A stretch of 64,000 bases of DNA from Coenobita brevimanus (Eukaryota; Arthropoda; Malacostraca; Decapoda; Coenobitidae), in assembly GCA_032717465.1 (NCBI GenBank), contig CM064732.1, forward strand, positions 22,404,191 to 22,468,190, given 5' to 3'. Positions 1 through 12,759 of the stretch are shown piece by piece. The notes beneath the pieces are model-generated. The model was not told where the DNA came from and did not search any database. It saw nothing but the letters and a program-made list of their open reading frames with translations. Positions within the stretch are counted from its first letter, which is position 1, and every line of letters starts with the position of its first letter. A program made the translations under genes and the position numbers.

Positions 1-75
1 AATACGAAGCTTCGTGTAAGTAGGACAGTGTATCCGGAGGAGTCAGGATTTTGGCTGGACGGGTACACGTAGATA

Positions 76-245
76 TAGTCTGGAGGAATTTCAGTGAACC
101 TCGTTCTTAGACATATACAAAGTTTTATTGCATTTTTTTATACAATGGACCCTACTAGTGAAAAAAAAAAAAAAAAAAAAAAGAGCACCTAATTGGCATA
201 CTTGAGCATTTTGTTATATGGGCCGAAATCCAAAATGGCCGCCCG
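76..245 (+). repeat. Left terminal inverted repeat of the PIN/CXC element
   Basis: Pairs with 2955-3132 in inverted orientation. The best-conserved part is about 42 bp around 93-135, with only a few mismatches to the other end. A 22-base poly-A run at 161-182 is not shared. Confidence 0.75.
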
Positions 246-639
246 AAAAAAAAAATTACAATATTTGATTACTATTGTCACTAGTTTTACTAATATTAGA
301 TTATTTAATTGTAGAATTATTTCAAGAAATTCTAGTCATAACAAAGTATATTATATATGTGTAACTTGTGAAAAGGAAATTACTCAATTAATTATAATTG
401 ATTAAAAAAGACACCAAATGTGATTACCGTACTCTGTTTGACTATCACCAGGTATTACCACAAAATTTCATTTTCTTAACAAACTATACAGGGAAAGGAT
501 GGAGAATTACGTCTTTCTGTCAGTAAACATTTTAAAATATGTAATATGTCTAGTCCAACAAACATATTTAAACCATAATCTTTTTCACAACCAAAATATT
601 TATATCCCATATATCAGAATGTTAGACCAATTACGCCCT

Positions 640-2830
640 TCAAAATTGATCAAAATGCTTTACACCAAAAATATATGTTACATAAATATATAAAAACACT
701 GATAAACTAAACACATTTTCGGTTAATATATTGTCTGTCATTTCCATGTCCATATTTTCCTCCATACTTTCCTCTTCTTCAACTGACACTCTTGATTTAC
801 TTTGAGGATTGTGGCAGTCAGTTTCATGGCAAGCACAAAACAGTGAGCAAGAAATTTGTGCTGCAGTGCAACTGCAACGGGCAGTTGAACATGGGGTGTG
901 AGATTGACACCCACACTTAATTAGTTTTAGGATATCAAGTGTTGCAGGAGAAACATCAGGTGGCAAGCCAATTTGAACCAACATGTTTGAATCAGGATCC
1001 TTAGTCCACCCATAATGAAGAGGGTTCATTTCTGGTGGCTCTGGATCAAGGGAGCTTCTCCAAATCGCTGCCTGTAAATGGGCTTTGCAAACATGTCCTT
1101 CAAATGCTTCTGTTGTTGGTGGCAAAGCTTTTAGCTCTGGTGCTGTGGTGAGCTGAAGATTGCCCGTCTTTGACTGCCACACAGTATATCTTAAAGATGT
1201 CATGTTGTTTTCATTTGGAAAGCCATAACATGTTGCAATGAATTTTGTTGCTGTAGCAGTAACATCATTCAGCTCTTCTTGTTGCCACCCTAATCTAGTA
1301 AGTGTCTTCCCACTCTTTATTGCCTTTAACATTGCTTCTTTACCAATACCCCTTAAATATGAAACACTGTCACATCCTGTAAGAACATGGGCAGGTAACA
1401 GACCGCTGAGAACATCTTGATTTTGCTAAACTGTTGCTTTGATATCTGAACTTGATCGTGAAGGGCTTGTTCCAACCATTACCATATTGCAGGCAAGATT
1501 TTCTTGCTTATAGAAGTGGCATTGCAGGACAAATATGTCTGTGTCATCAGCAACAATTCTAATGCTGTCTTCCTGACCCTGCCAAATGGACAGCTTGCTA
1601 CACCACAGTAACATCAGTTTCCTCATGTGTAGTGCGCAAGTCAGGCCTGCTTCTTCTGATTCCATTACAAAGCTCTACTGGTATTGGTTCCTTACCTGTA
1701 ATCACAAGGTGTTTGTCGTTGTGTAGCAGTAGATCAGTGTGCTCACACAAGTACTCACAAATGAGATTAATCACCTGGGATTTATTGTGTGTAACAGATA
1801 TTTATTGCGTGTAACAGATAAACAGACCTTTTGTGGTGGCAGAGGTGTTGCCAATGACAGTCTGTGGCATCTACTTGCTTCCTTCCCAGCTCTAGCTGCT
1901 GGTGTTGCCACTTTTATGTTTCCACTGTGATATCTGTCAAAGACCAGATGTGTGTTTGCTGCTAAAAGACAATCTCATGTTGATGTTCCTAGAGGTTTGA
2001 AGACAAAGCACCCTCGAACAGATCAGTGTGGTATCATACACAGATATATTGTCCACTTTAATTTTTTTTTCTTCAAGTTGACATGAGCACAACTGATCTT
2101 GTGAGTGGCTTGTGAAAACTCTGTGGCCATCCTACCTCAAATATAGCTGCTCCCAGTTCAACAGTCCTGTCAACACTGACATGCTCTCCACATATCTTAC
2201 CTGTAACCACATTAATAAATCCAGGTGGATGGCATTCTCCTTTCCGTGGATCTATGCAACTTTGAAGCTTCTCCCGAATTTTTGCTCTGTCCACTTTATC
2301 ACTTTGTTATCCTGAAGGACCTTCTTGCTTATGGGTCATGACTGTGGATTGTGCATTTCCATCAAACATGGATACAACATCTTTTTTTCAGTTGAGCGCA
2401 GGTATGTAGTCCAAGAGCCCACCTTTTCAGTGCTGCTGGTTGATTGGTTATTCTATTAATTCCTCCTGGACTATCGCCATAACGCATGAATGTAGTCTCA
2501 ATGTACTGGTCAGACCAGGTGCCATTCCAGATGCCTGGTTGATGTCGTAATTCATGACCTCCGTCCATGAGGTATTTAATCACTTCATCAGGCAGTTTGC
2601 TCATAGAATGAAAGTAATACAAGGCTTATCTTGCAAAATTGGCATGACCACTAGCAAAAAGAAATAAGGAAGCATCTCTTTGATGACAGGATAATGGAGT
2701 GGCCAATCACCTTCTCGTTCAGCACGAATAAACTGCATCATCAGAAATATTGATCCATAGTTTTGCTGTTCTACTTTGTGCTGCTCTGAGGTTTAGTTCT
2801 GTCATCAACTCACAATAAAATAAAATGTTA
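640..2830 (-). pseudogene. Decayed PIN/FEN-like nuclease + CXC-domain protein of a multicopy invertebrate family
   Basis: Read on the minus strand from about 2830 down to 640. An N-terminal part is recognisable around 2360-2770 (motifs RAEREGDWPLH, QPGIWNGTWSDQ, RYGDSPGGI), followed by a segment with SCIDPRKGECHPPGF near 2250. The middle contains ELCNGIRRSRPDL and RTTHEETDV near 1610-1670, then VADDTDIFVLQCHFY and LPAHVLTGCDSVSY at 1360-1565; the DDTD block looks like the acidic core of a PIN/FEN fold. The C-terminus at 780-900 has a tesmin/TSO1-type CXC pattern (GCQSHTPCSTARCSC, then SLFCACH). Damage includes a TAG at 1426-1428, a frameshift between 1560 and 1620, and several breaks upstream. 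The gene fills a TIR-bounded element, so it is probably its transposition protein. I know this as a widespread uncharacterised family; the transposase role is inferred. Confidence 0.7.
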
Positions 2831-2954
2831 CAATGTGTAGTTTACAGGTGATCATTTTGTTTAGTGCATGTTCTGATAGGAAAAATTAATATTATTATTG
2901 TACGAAGAAAATTAAAAACTGAAAAGATAGCTAAACATGTTTTTTTTAGGATCA

Positions 2955-3132
2955 TCATTCATGCAGGCCTCCATATTGGATTTCGGCCTCCATTTTGAAG
3001 CGCTCATGTGTGGCAGCTTGGTGCACTTTTTATTCTGATGGTTACATCCCAAAGTATCAGAAAATGCAATAAAACTTTCTATATGTCTCGGAACGAGGTT
3101 CATCCGAAAATGACCATTCTGCCACCAGACTA
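2955..3132 (-). repeat. Right terminal inverted repeat of the PIN/CXC element
   Basis: Reverse complement of the left end. It carries GGATTTCGGCC at about 2977, the AATAAAACTTTCTATATG stretch at 3068-3085 and CCAGACTA at the outer edge. The match to the left end defines the element boundary. Confidence 0.75.
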
Positions 3133-3800
3133 ATAGGTGGATTAGTGGTTAGTGGTGAAAGTAAATAGATGGGTTTCTAAATAGGCTAAATTGGTGAGTG
3201 GATGAGTGAACTGATTGGTACATGAACACTGAGGTAGTTGAGGCGTCTGGAGCCTATTGCGTGACGCAATAAATTGGCAAACGTTAGGCTACCGAATGCC
3301 AAGGATCAGTAAATAATTGGTTCCCCCCTCATGTATGAAGGTAAGTAATATAGCTTCTTGATAGATTCAAGTCTTCTTAAATTAGCCCCTTCAAAGAGGG
3401 TTCTGGACAAAAAGAATGTCTGTTGCATTAAATGTTTTGGAACTGATTAATATTAATACGCGCTACTGAGCACTTCACTAGAGCTGATAGTCCCCCCCCC
3501 AATCTTTGTCTGTCTGTCTGTCTGTCTCATAGACACACACACACACAGGTACAACATACCTCCTCTGCTATCTTCTGAACTATTAATTTTTTTGTGTCTC
3601 GTCACCTCTCAACACCTCCAGGCCCCCCCTTCCTCCTTTCTTCGTTCTCCACTCATATATCTCCAGAATTCTCTGACATGAAAAACATCTCTCCCTCTGT
3701 TTATTTTTTACCTCCTCGTGTCCATCCCGCTCTCTCTCTCTCTCTCTCTCGATAGATAGATAGATAGATAGATATAGATGGATAGATAGATAATTATATA
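3133..3800. other. Unassigned sequence with short microsatellites
   Basis: No gene seen. It holds a (TCTG)n run near 3508-3527, a short AC run near 3533-3547, a (CT)n run at about 3729-3750 and a (GATA)n run at about 3753-3792. The open frames across it are dinucleotide artefacts. Confidence 0.6.
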
Positions 3801-4440
3801 CTAGCGAGGATACCCGGCGTTGCCGGGCCCAAAAGGCGAACACTCTAATTCTGTTTGTTCTAGTTCAGTCTTTCTGTCTACTCCAGAAAGACCATGTACT
3901 GTACCACTTATTCTTTTGAAGAGTGATTATATGAGGCCCAGGAACTTTCTATTTCAGCTTTCGCAGACTAACGCAGTGTTTGTGCTCACTTGTTTACTAT
4001 TACCGATGACCTCAAATGACCTCCGACTGGTGACCTCAAATGACCTCAGAGGTCAACCTCACGTAGCCTGTATCTGAACAAGGGGTCATGTGAGTCTCTA
4101 TACCAAACATTGGGCTGCTGGGTCCAGTCGTTCGAACATGTATTACCGGTGACCTCAAAAGACCTCCGATCAGTGTCCTCAAATGACCTCGGAGGCCAAC
4201 CTCACATAGCCAGCGTCCAAACTGGAGATCATGTGTGTCTTCATGTCAAAAATTGGGCTGCATGGGTACCCGGCGTTGCCCTGGCCGAAAAGGCGAACAC
4301 TGTACTGGTGACCTCAAATGACCCAGATCTGAATTTTGTCTCCCCCAAAACAATTCTTGGGTCACCCTGATTCAGATTATATATGGGTAAGGAGTTCTCT
4401 GGCCCTTGGTTTGGGCGTGTTTGAAGGACAACCAAACAAA
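3801..4440 (+). repeat. Dispersed repeat with CCCGGCGTTGCC motif and a 143-bp tandem unit
   Basis: TACCCGGCGTTGCC occurs near 3810 and again near 4267, followed by AAAAGGCGAACAC. Between them are two copies, offset by 143 bp (starting about 4001 and 4144), of a unit rich in TGACCTCAAATGACCTC. The right part (about 4300-4435) matches another copy at about 50730-50870, including CCTGGCCCTTGGTTTGGGCG-like sequence. It is a multi-copy interspersed repeat, class unknown; no protein is encoded. Confidence 0.6.
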
Positions 4441-4471
4441 CAAGGAAACTATCAATCGGCTTATATAATAA

Positions 4472-4502
<31 letters not shown>

Positions 4503-4880
4503 TTGACTGATTGATATAAATACAGTTATAGATATAGATATATGTGACTATATCTTATATTTTGCTCTTTGGGGTGACTGCTGTCGTAGGAATCTTCACT
4601 TCTTTCGTGTTGAGCCAAAACACGTCGATAATTGCCCGCCTTAAACCCCGGCTGACGCCCTGGTCAAAGCTTGTATGTGTGTGTGTGTGTGTGTCTATCT
4701 ATCTATCGATAGTAGACAGATAGATAGACTGATAGATAGATATATAAAAAATAGATTAATTAAATAGATCATATATAGATAGACAGATAGACTGATAGAT
4801 AGATAGAAAAAAATAGATTAAATAAATAGATCATAGATAGATAGATAGATAGATAGATATAGATATATATGGACAGGTAG
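4441..4880. repeat. GA, TG and GATA-type microsatellite cluster
   Basis: Includes (GA)n at about 4470-4502, (TG)n at about 4676-4694, and several imperfect TAGATAGA/TCTA blocks between 4695 and 4870, two of which repeat the phrase ATAGACTGATAGATAGA. Confidence 0.85.
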
Positions 4881-5380
4881 ATATATACCCAGTACTTGTG
4901 TATGGATCTATAGGTCATACTTGTGCTATGGATGATAGCAGTATTTATTCTGAATCAATGACAGAACAGATTTGTGATATTTTTAGTCGCTGTACATCCA
5001 TATACTTAAATCTTCATCAAATAACTACATCTAGAAAGCCACACACCTTAGATTTATAATTCACTGTTCTTTTGTTTCGAACAAGTCCAGTGTTGACAGT
5101 TTCTTTAATCCATGTCAAAGTTTTGCTATGACAAATATTTGGTTCTTTTTTTACGAATCAGCCAACTAATTATTCTTGGAAGCATATTGCATCCATGCCT
5201 GTCTTCTCAAAACTATTTTTTGTCAACAGAATTCAGTCCTTACCCTAGGCGCTCCTTGGTAACAAGTCCAATTTTTAAAACTGATATTGCTCATTCTAAT
5301 GTCGCAAATACATAGTTATTTCTTATATGAGTCTATTTTTGTGTGCTTTTTGAACTCTGTTAGTTCTGGTGATGGAAAAT
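4881..5380. other. No recognisable feature
   Basis: About 500 bp of A/T-rich sequence with no coding similarity, tandem repeat or RNA signature that I can see. Confidence 0.5.
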
Positions 5381-5443
5381 GTCTTGTTTTTTTTTTTTTT
5401 TTTTCCGAAACTTGTCACTTTTGGTACAAAAGAACACACACAC

Positions 5444-5485
<42 letters not shown>

Positions 5486-5525
5486 GATATATAGACAAAT
5501 AGGTAGATAGATAGGTAGGTTTTTA
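5381..5525. repeat. Poly-T, (CT)n and GATA-like tract
   Basis: A T-run at about 5386-5404, (CT)n at about 5443-5482, then TAGATA/TAGGTAG repeats to about 5520. Confidence 0.85.
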
Positions 5526-5530
5526 TCAAC

Positions 5531-6745
5531 ATTTTCCTCGCCCTGTGTCCTTGCCAAGTTTCTATTAATCAACTCTGCTTCTCTCCCCATCTCGTCCCTC
5601 CATTTTACATTCTCGTGTCGTTTCCTCTTCCCATACTCCTCTTTCTCCCATTACTCAATTCATTTTACCGACCTATTACTACTCTCAATCACTCTCACAC
5701 CATCTCAGACGCTCACAGATCCTTTTTACTTCATTATTCCATTAATTGTTCATCTAAACATCCTACGCCAACTTCACGCTTAATATGCTCCCCCCATTCT
5801 CAATTCTATTTGTTCGTGTGTTTCTTCTTGCATCCCTCCCACGAATAGCCTTCCCCTATTTGGCAGCTCCCTTCTTTTTCTTGCCTAGTTTTATCTCCTG
5901 ATGGCCCTCCCACTCTCCCTTCACGTCTCTTTCCCTTCAGTTACTGCTTCTTATTATCATGCCGTCTACCTTCTTATTTTCTCATTAATCTTCCCCGAAT
6001 GTCTTGTGCAGTTCCGATATCACATCCTTATCCTTCCCTTATTTTGCCTTCCAGCCCTGAATGTCTTATATAGTTCTGATATCACACCCTTCTCCTTCCC
6101 TTATTTTTCCTTCCATATCTTACTTATTTTCTTTTTCGCTTTAAAGGTTCGGTCTTGTGACCTGTCCCTGCCCTTTCTCCTTCCTTTCCATTTTCCTTCG
6201 TGTACCATTTCTATTCTGTTTCTTCCTTTTCTTTCAGTGGTTCATCTTCGTGTCTTTCTCTTTTCGCTTCTCCATACCCTGCATGTTTCTATTCTATATC
6301 CCTTTCACTTCTCTGCTCAGTACCTCTCTATTACCCGTTAGTTTTTGCCTCGTTGTGTCCCTCTTACTTACCCTTACTTAACTCTTCAATTTACCTTCAG
6401 TCATTTCTCTTGTGCCTTGTTTTGCGTCCTTCTATTTCCCGTCAGTTTTGCTTTCTTATGTCCTTCTTATCGTCCTCCTTCCCCTGCCTCATTTTCGTAG
6501 GCTTCTGTTCCCCCTCCCGCCCTCTCCCATAGAGTCCCTTGTGAATTTTTCATTTCTTGTTCTTCACCTCCTTTCCTCACTTCCCTTCAGTTTCTCTGCG
6601 TCCTCTTCTCTCGTCTCCTTCCCGTCTCACCCCCCTCTTTCTCTCTCATTCACTTCTCCCATTCCCCTCTCATTCCCTTCCCCTCTTGCATTGCTCAGTA
6701 TCTTCAACGTAATATTATCCAAACATTTGCCTAAAGAACCTTGAG
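5531..6745 (+). repeat. Pyrimidine-rich block
   Basis: Over about 1.2 kb the plus strand is dominated by C and T with few purines. This strand asymmetry explains several overlapping open frames rich in Ser, Leu, Phe and Pro, which I do not regard as genes. No periodic unit is obvious apart from a repeated phrase around TGTCTTGTGCAGTTCCGATAT (about 6001) and TGTCTTATATAGTTCTGATAT (about 6061), 60 bp apart. Confidence 0.7.
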
Positions 6746-6883
6746 GATTTACACAGGACGTCCCCGGCACACTCGCCTTTTGCCCACTTTTATTTCCTCT
6801 ATTTACCCATGTGTTTATTATGAAAAGAGGCGCATAAAGAACGGCTGAACCAATCTCGGCATATGTGGAATCTTCATGGTTTG

Positions 6884-7008
<125 letters not shown>

Positions 7009-7086
7009 GCATTTCCACCACTGCTGGTAATTACATTTATGCCTAACATTAATATCCCTGCTAGCACTGCCACCACTGTTGTATGT

Positions 7087-8700
<1,614 letters not shown>

Positions 8701-8704
8701 TGAC

Positions 8705-9203
8705 ACATTTTTGTTTGTGATGAAAGTAGGATCTAGTGGCTCAGCAAGGGGCTGTTGTTGCTGTTATTGCTGTTTATCCCTGATCCTTCTGGCAGAGCAG
8801 ACTCGTCAACCGTTGGAAAGTTATTGCCCCAGTGGGGTCGTCCACAGTTTCTTTACACCGTTGATGTTGTATCTCCATTTTAACGTGGCATGTGCTCTGC
8901 AGTGTTCTGTTATGTGATTCCTGTTGTATGCTTTTTCAAACGAGACAAGCCATCTGTCACTTCACCAATCCGAATCTAAGCTGGTAACTATGGAGGACAA
9001 TATGATGTCCTGATCTAAGCTTAGCAAGGTGTACTCGAAAAGCCCAATTTAAGGATACCCTTGATGGATAAATGTTGAGAGGGGCAGGTTACAATACATT
9101 TCTCTGATCAAAGCGTTGCACTGCCCTGCATGCAAAATGAGTATGAACATGTCTCTTCATTGCTAGTGTTTCTGGAGATGGGATGTTACTGAAGAAGGTC
9201 TGG

Positions 9204-9247
<44 letters not shown>

Positions 9248-11028
9248 AGCGATTATTTTACGCGCTTAGTTGTGTTGTGAGCCTTTGCCAGCTAATGACA
9301 AGTATGCTGTGTTAGCATAGGGTACTGCGCAAAATTCTGTTCTTCTCATATTACTATCTTTTCTAACAGGAAGAAAATTCTGAAAATGTAAGAGAGCTGT
9401 GGTAGTTTAGTTGCAGCCTAAGGCACTGTTTGTATGGTCTGCAAGGTACTGTGATGGGTGTTAGATGTGGGCTCATGCCTGGGAGGCATGGGACATTACT
9501 GATCTATTATATTGTTTGTCATTTGATTCGTTTTTGCTCCTCAAAACCTCCTTATAAATGCCTTCAGTGCATTGAATGCAGGGATGCACCATCTCATGAT
9601 GTAATGTACGTAGTGCTTAACGTTGAATCTAGTGTCATATGTACTGATTTTTAGTAGAGTTTAAGTGGGCCACAGGTACACTGTTTAGTGTGATGTTAAT
9701 TGAATACCTGTGTTCGAGCTTCCTCCTGATGATGAATATGGTAGCGGATTTGACTCGAGCGATTGTCTGCCACTTGTCCTCAACCCAAGCTTGAAATTTG
9801 CTATCGTAGTCTTGTTGTAGTGTGCAGTCTGTGTTAGCGATGTGATATGAGGTTCTTATGAAACTGTCATCTGCGTGTGAGGCAATGTTTGTAGGTCGTT
9901 GGAGTATGGGAATGCCATGCATGTATCGGTTGAAGGATGTAGTTAAAACACCTTTAGGAGAGTTCGTGTTCGTGATGACTTGCCCTGTGGCATATCGTGT
10001 TCCTGTCTACCAGATAAATAGTTAGCAAGCCAGGCTTTGGTGTTGTTCTCTTTGTTTGTGTTTTAGTTTTTGGTGATTAGCAGGAGCATAGCATAAAGGC
10101 TTTGCTAATGTTTATTGTTGTAAGAAGCATACGTTGTACAGGTTATGCAGACTTGATGCCACCAGATGCGTGTTGCGTAAGGTTGTTTAGGAAGGTGTTG
10201 TGGAGTGTAGTACACTAACATTGTGTTATGAGGATGGAAGGAGGACATGCAATGTAACTTATTAAGACTATGACAATCGGTTATCTTAGATGGTGTGCCG
10301 AGTAGTGTTATGGGGCTGTATGTAGAAGAGTGTGTTGGTGTCTTGTTTGCTTTACGTATAATGTTGTTTATTCCATGTTTCCCAATGCTGGGAATACTAC
10401 AATGTGCGTATGAGCAGTTGCTGATGTGTGTGAGGACCTGGATGCCCTGTTGCCCGAAATAGTTTAGGTGTAGGTTTCCGATGACATTCGACCCTGTGCC
10501 TATAAAGTTCTATGCATTTTTGTTTTTTTTTTTTACATATCTGTTCTGTTGTGTGGGAGATTACTTTGTAGCTGAGTGGAATGGATTAGCTATGCAGAGA
10601 AGTTTATTTTTCTGATCCAACGAATATTTATGCAAGGTGGCTAGCATTTGTTTCGTGATCCACTGGCATGTCTACTTGTTCTTTGTAAGAAGGAGTGTGT
10701 TGGGTATTGGTAGTGATGGCTCTATAGGTCATGGAGGTGCTTATTTGTGACTTGGTAACACTGTTAACTGTGTTCAAGAGCCGAGAAAGGTCTGTGGAGT
10801 GGTTGAGTGTTGCTACGAAAGCTTGCTAGTTTTCTTTTTTCTGTGTCAAATTTGTTTTGATTTTCGATTTTTTATTGCTGGAGCCTTGCGATAGTATCTT
10901 GTGTGGTTGGCAGAGGGGAGCTGTGCTTGAGTAACTCGCATGGTCATGAGGCGAGTACTGTATTCCCTGGTGTAAAGTTTGGAATGTGGTGTATTTTGTG
11001 GCCTCGTGAAACATGGTGCAGGTCTGCA
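8705..11028 (-). pseudogene. Decayed non-LTR retrotransposon reverse transcriptase (3' part)
   Basis: Minus-strand reading in several frames gives reverse-transcriptase hallmarks in order: KAWLANYLSGRQ near 10000, SHADDSFIRTSYH near 9860 (the catalytic ADD box with H for the usual Y), WVEDKWQTIA near 9770, and further down a C-terminal block FRVHLAKLRSGHHIVLHSYQ near 9010. The strand is poor in G, so residues are biased to Thr, His and Asn, as is usual for this LINE group. Many stops and frameshifts are present and it is certainly inactive. The region ends abruptly at a TTAA at 11029 where a piggyBac element begins; sequence beyond 13037 has the same composition and probably continues the LINE upstream. 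Clade not assigned. Confidence 0.6.
9205..9244. repeat. (TG)n microsatellite
   Basis: About 18 TG units inside the decayed LINE. Confidence 0.9.
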
Positions 11029-11679
11029 TTAACCCTTGTGTGGTGTTCATGTTTTTGTTACTCAGCCAATGTTTGCGGGTCTGGTGGACCCACCTCATTA
11101 TTGGGTTTGTAAATCAATACAGCTGTAAAATTTTATGTAAAAATACCAAATGTTTAATTTATCCCAATTTCAAGCAATAAAGACAGCATATATGGTTAAT
11201 GTTTACCATTATAAATAATAGTGCTATCCGTGTTTTGTTATAAAACATAAAAAAAAAAAGAAAAATCAGTATCAACATATAGGTCGAAAAATATGATTAT
11301 TTTGAACAAACCTCAGTGAAACAATGTTAAGAAACTGAACACATTTGTCAGTCTACAAAACACCAGCCTCACTGAACAGATACAGTATCCATATCAGTCT
11401 ACACAACACATCAGCCCCATTGAACACATAGTCTATTCTTGCCCGCCTATACAACACATGAGGGGCAGAGTTTTACTGTGTGTGTGTTGCATATGTATTT
11501 CTTGCACTTTTTTTTTTTGTATGTGTCCGACTCTGGACATAGGCTTCACAGCCTGCTATCAAGGCCCAGGAGTCCTCCTCCATACTATACACCTCTACAT
11601 GTCACCACTTCGGCGCTAACACCCACCGTCCATATTGAATACATGCTGGGGCTGTCTCATACAGGACTGGTGTATTGGT

Positions 11680-11855
11680 ATTAGCGGGGTTATTTTTACG
11701 ACATGTCGGCGGGTCTTCTGGTAGATCAGTAAAGTCTGATTTAATGAAATTCAAATCCTTAAACTGTTCCCTGTCCCAGCCAGGATTTGAACTTGGGTCC
11801 GGTAGGACAGCAGGCCACCTCTCTACCGATTGAGCCACCGCCTCCCCTCGAGATG
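11680..11855 (-). mobile_element. tRNA-derived SINE
   Basis: On the minus strand the segment contains a polymerase III A-box-like TGGCTCAATCGGTAGAG (11837-11821) and a B-box-like AGTTCAAATCC (11793-11783) at tRNA-like spacing. The opening GAGGCGGTGGCTCA is what a tRNA-derived head looks like. The 3' boundary is uncertain; a plausible end is near the CCCCGCTAATACC stretch at about 11680. It lies within the piggyBac element, so it inserted after or together with it. A true tRNA gene is unlikely because the acceptor stem cannot be closed. Confidence 0.7.
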
Positions 11856-11975
11856 CATGTATACTGTTTGTTTTGTCCATCTTGGGTCCACACATTTCAC
11901 AGCGCTTCCTTTTGTTGCTACTGGCCGCAACCTAGAATGGTGAAAATACTTAGATCAGGAATTTTTCTCACATCA

Positions 11976-11994
11976 TCCTCTCTCTCTCTCTCTC

Positions 11995-12056
<62 letters not shown>
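11976..12056. repeat. (CT)n-(AC)n compound microsatellite
   Basis: About 10 CT units followed by about 29 AC units, inside the piggyBac element. Confidence 0.95.
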
Positions 12057-12109
12057 TAAAGTTGGTCAAGGTAAGAAAGTCAGACATATAACATATGCAA
12101 CAGCATCGC

Positions 12110-12565
12110 ACCCCTACTTCAGGTTCTGCAGATGGTTGTTCTGTGGGTCAGGCTGAAGGGGACCAGCATCCTTCTCCTGAATCCTCCTCACGATGGCTGC
12201 AGAAACTGGGGTTCTTGGGATATTTTATGTTGTCTTCTCTAGATTTGAGGTTTCACCAATGCCTTGCCCAGCTCCTCGAGAAAGAGCTGTCTCTTCTGGA
12301 GCATCCGTACGCTGAGATGTCCAGCTGTAGCTGGTCACCAGCTTGTCCATGTTATCCACCCCTCATTTTGTGGCATTATAATCCATGATGATTTCTGGTT
12401 TTTGATGCTCCTGGCCAATCAGCCTCCCATCCCTATGCAGCGTACTCATGAGTACCACATTTTTGCCTTTTTTTTGGCACGTAAGACACCAAGGACGTGT
12501 TGGCCGTGAACACAAATTTGGAAGAGTTGACGGGCCTGTTCTTTGTACTTTGTAGTTCTTTGTAG
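12110..12565 (-). pseudogene. piggyBac transposase remnant (DDE_Tnp_1_7 type)
   Basis: Minus-strand translation gives NRPVNSSKFVFTANTSLV then SYVPKK near 12470-12540, KPEIIMDYNATK followed by GVDNMDKLVTSYS at about 12330-12400, and LEELGKALVKPQI with RTPVSAAIVRRIQEKD at about 12160-12285. The YNATKGGVDxxD box is the signature of piggyBac transposases; here one Gly codon is a TGA. Frameshifts separate the segments, and the cysteine-rich C-terminal tail is not recognisable. Only the C-terminal third survives. It lies inside a matching TTAA/TIR structure. Confidence 0.85.
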
Positions 12566-12674
12566 TTCTTTGTACCCGCAAGACAGAGGGTAAAATGTGA
12601 GGGAGTGTGGGAGCAGGTTTCGGTGCTTGAAATGTAACAATGTTGCAACCTTGTATGCGAATAGTAGGAGCAGG

Positions 12675-12675
<1 letters not shown>

Positions 12676-12756
<81 letters not shown>
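12676..12756. repeat. (AC)n microsatellite
   Basis: About 40 AC units inside the piggyBac element. Confidence 0.95.

Positions 12757-12759
<3 letters not shown>

Larger units (their letters stand above)
76..3132 (-). mobile_element. TIR DNA transposon carrying a PIN/FEN-like + CXC gene (possibly Academ-like)
   Basis: A 3.06-kb unit whose two ends are inverted copies of each other. Both ends begin TAGTCTGG, continue through a shared GAACCTCGTTC block and a shared stretch ending AGTTTTATTGCATTTT, and further in share GGCCGAAATCCAA, so the terminal repeats extend about 170 bp with indels. The trinucleotide ATA lies immediately outside both ends (73-75 and 3133-3135), a plausible 3-bp target duplication. 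The only gene inside is a decayed minus-strand PIN/FEN-like plus CXC reading frame. Academ transposons are known for 3-4 bp target duplications, and some lineages encode an XPG-type nuclease, so this family is my working assignment; it is an inference from gene content and duplication length. The element is clearly dead because its gene carries frameshifts and stops. Confidence 0.75.

Noticed and set aside
5615..6744. Overlapping Ser/Leu/Phe/Pro-rich open frames, apparently membrane-like
   Set aside because: The whole block is pyrimidine-rich; such DNA lacks stops and yields hydrophobic peptides in all frames. No conserved domain is seen.
11770..11855. A tRNA gene on the minus strand
   Set aside because: A and B boxes are present but no closed acceptor stem or plausible anticodon arm can be drawn, and the piece lies inside a transposon; a SINE head explains it.
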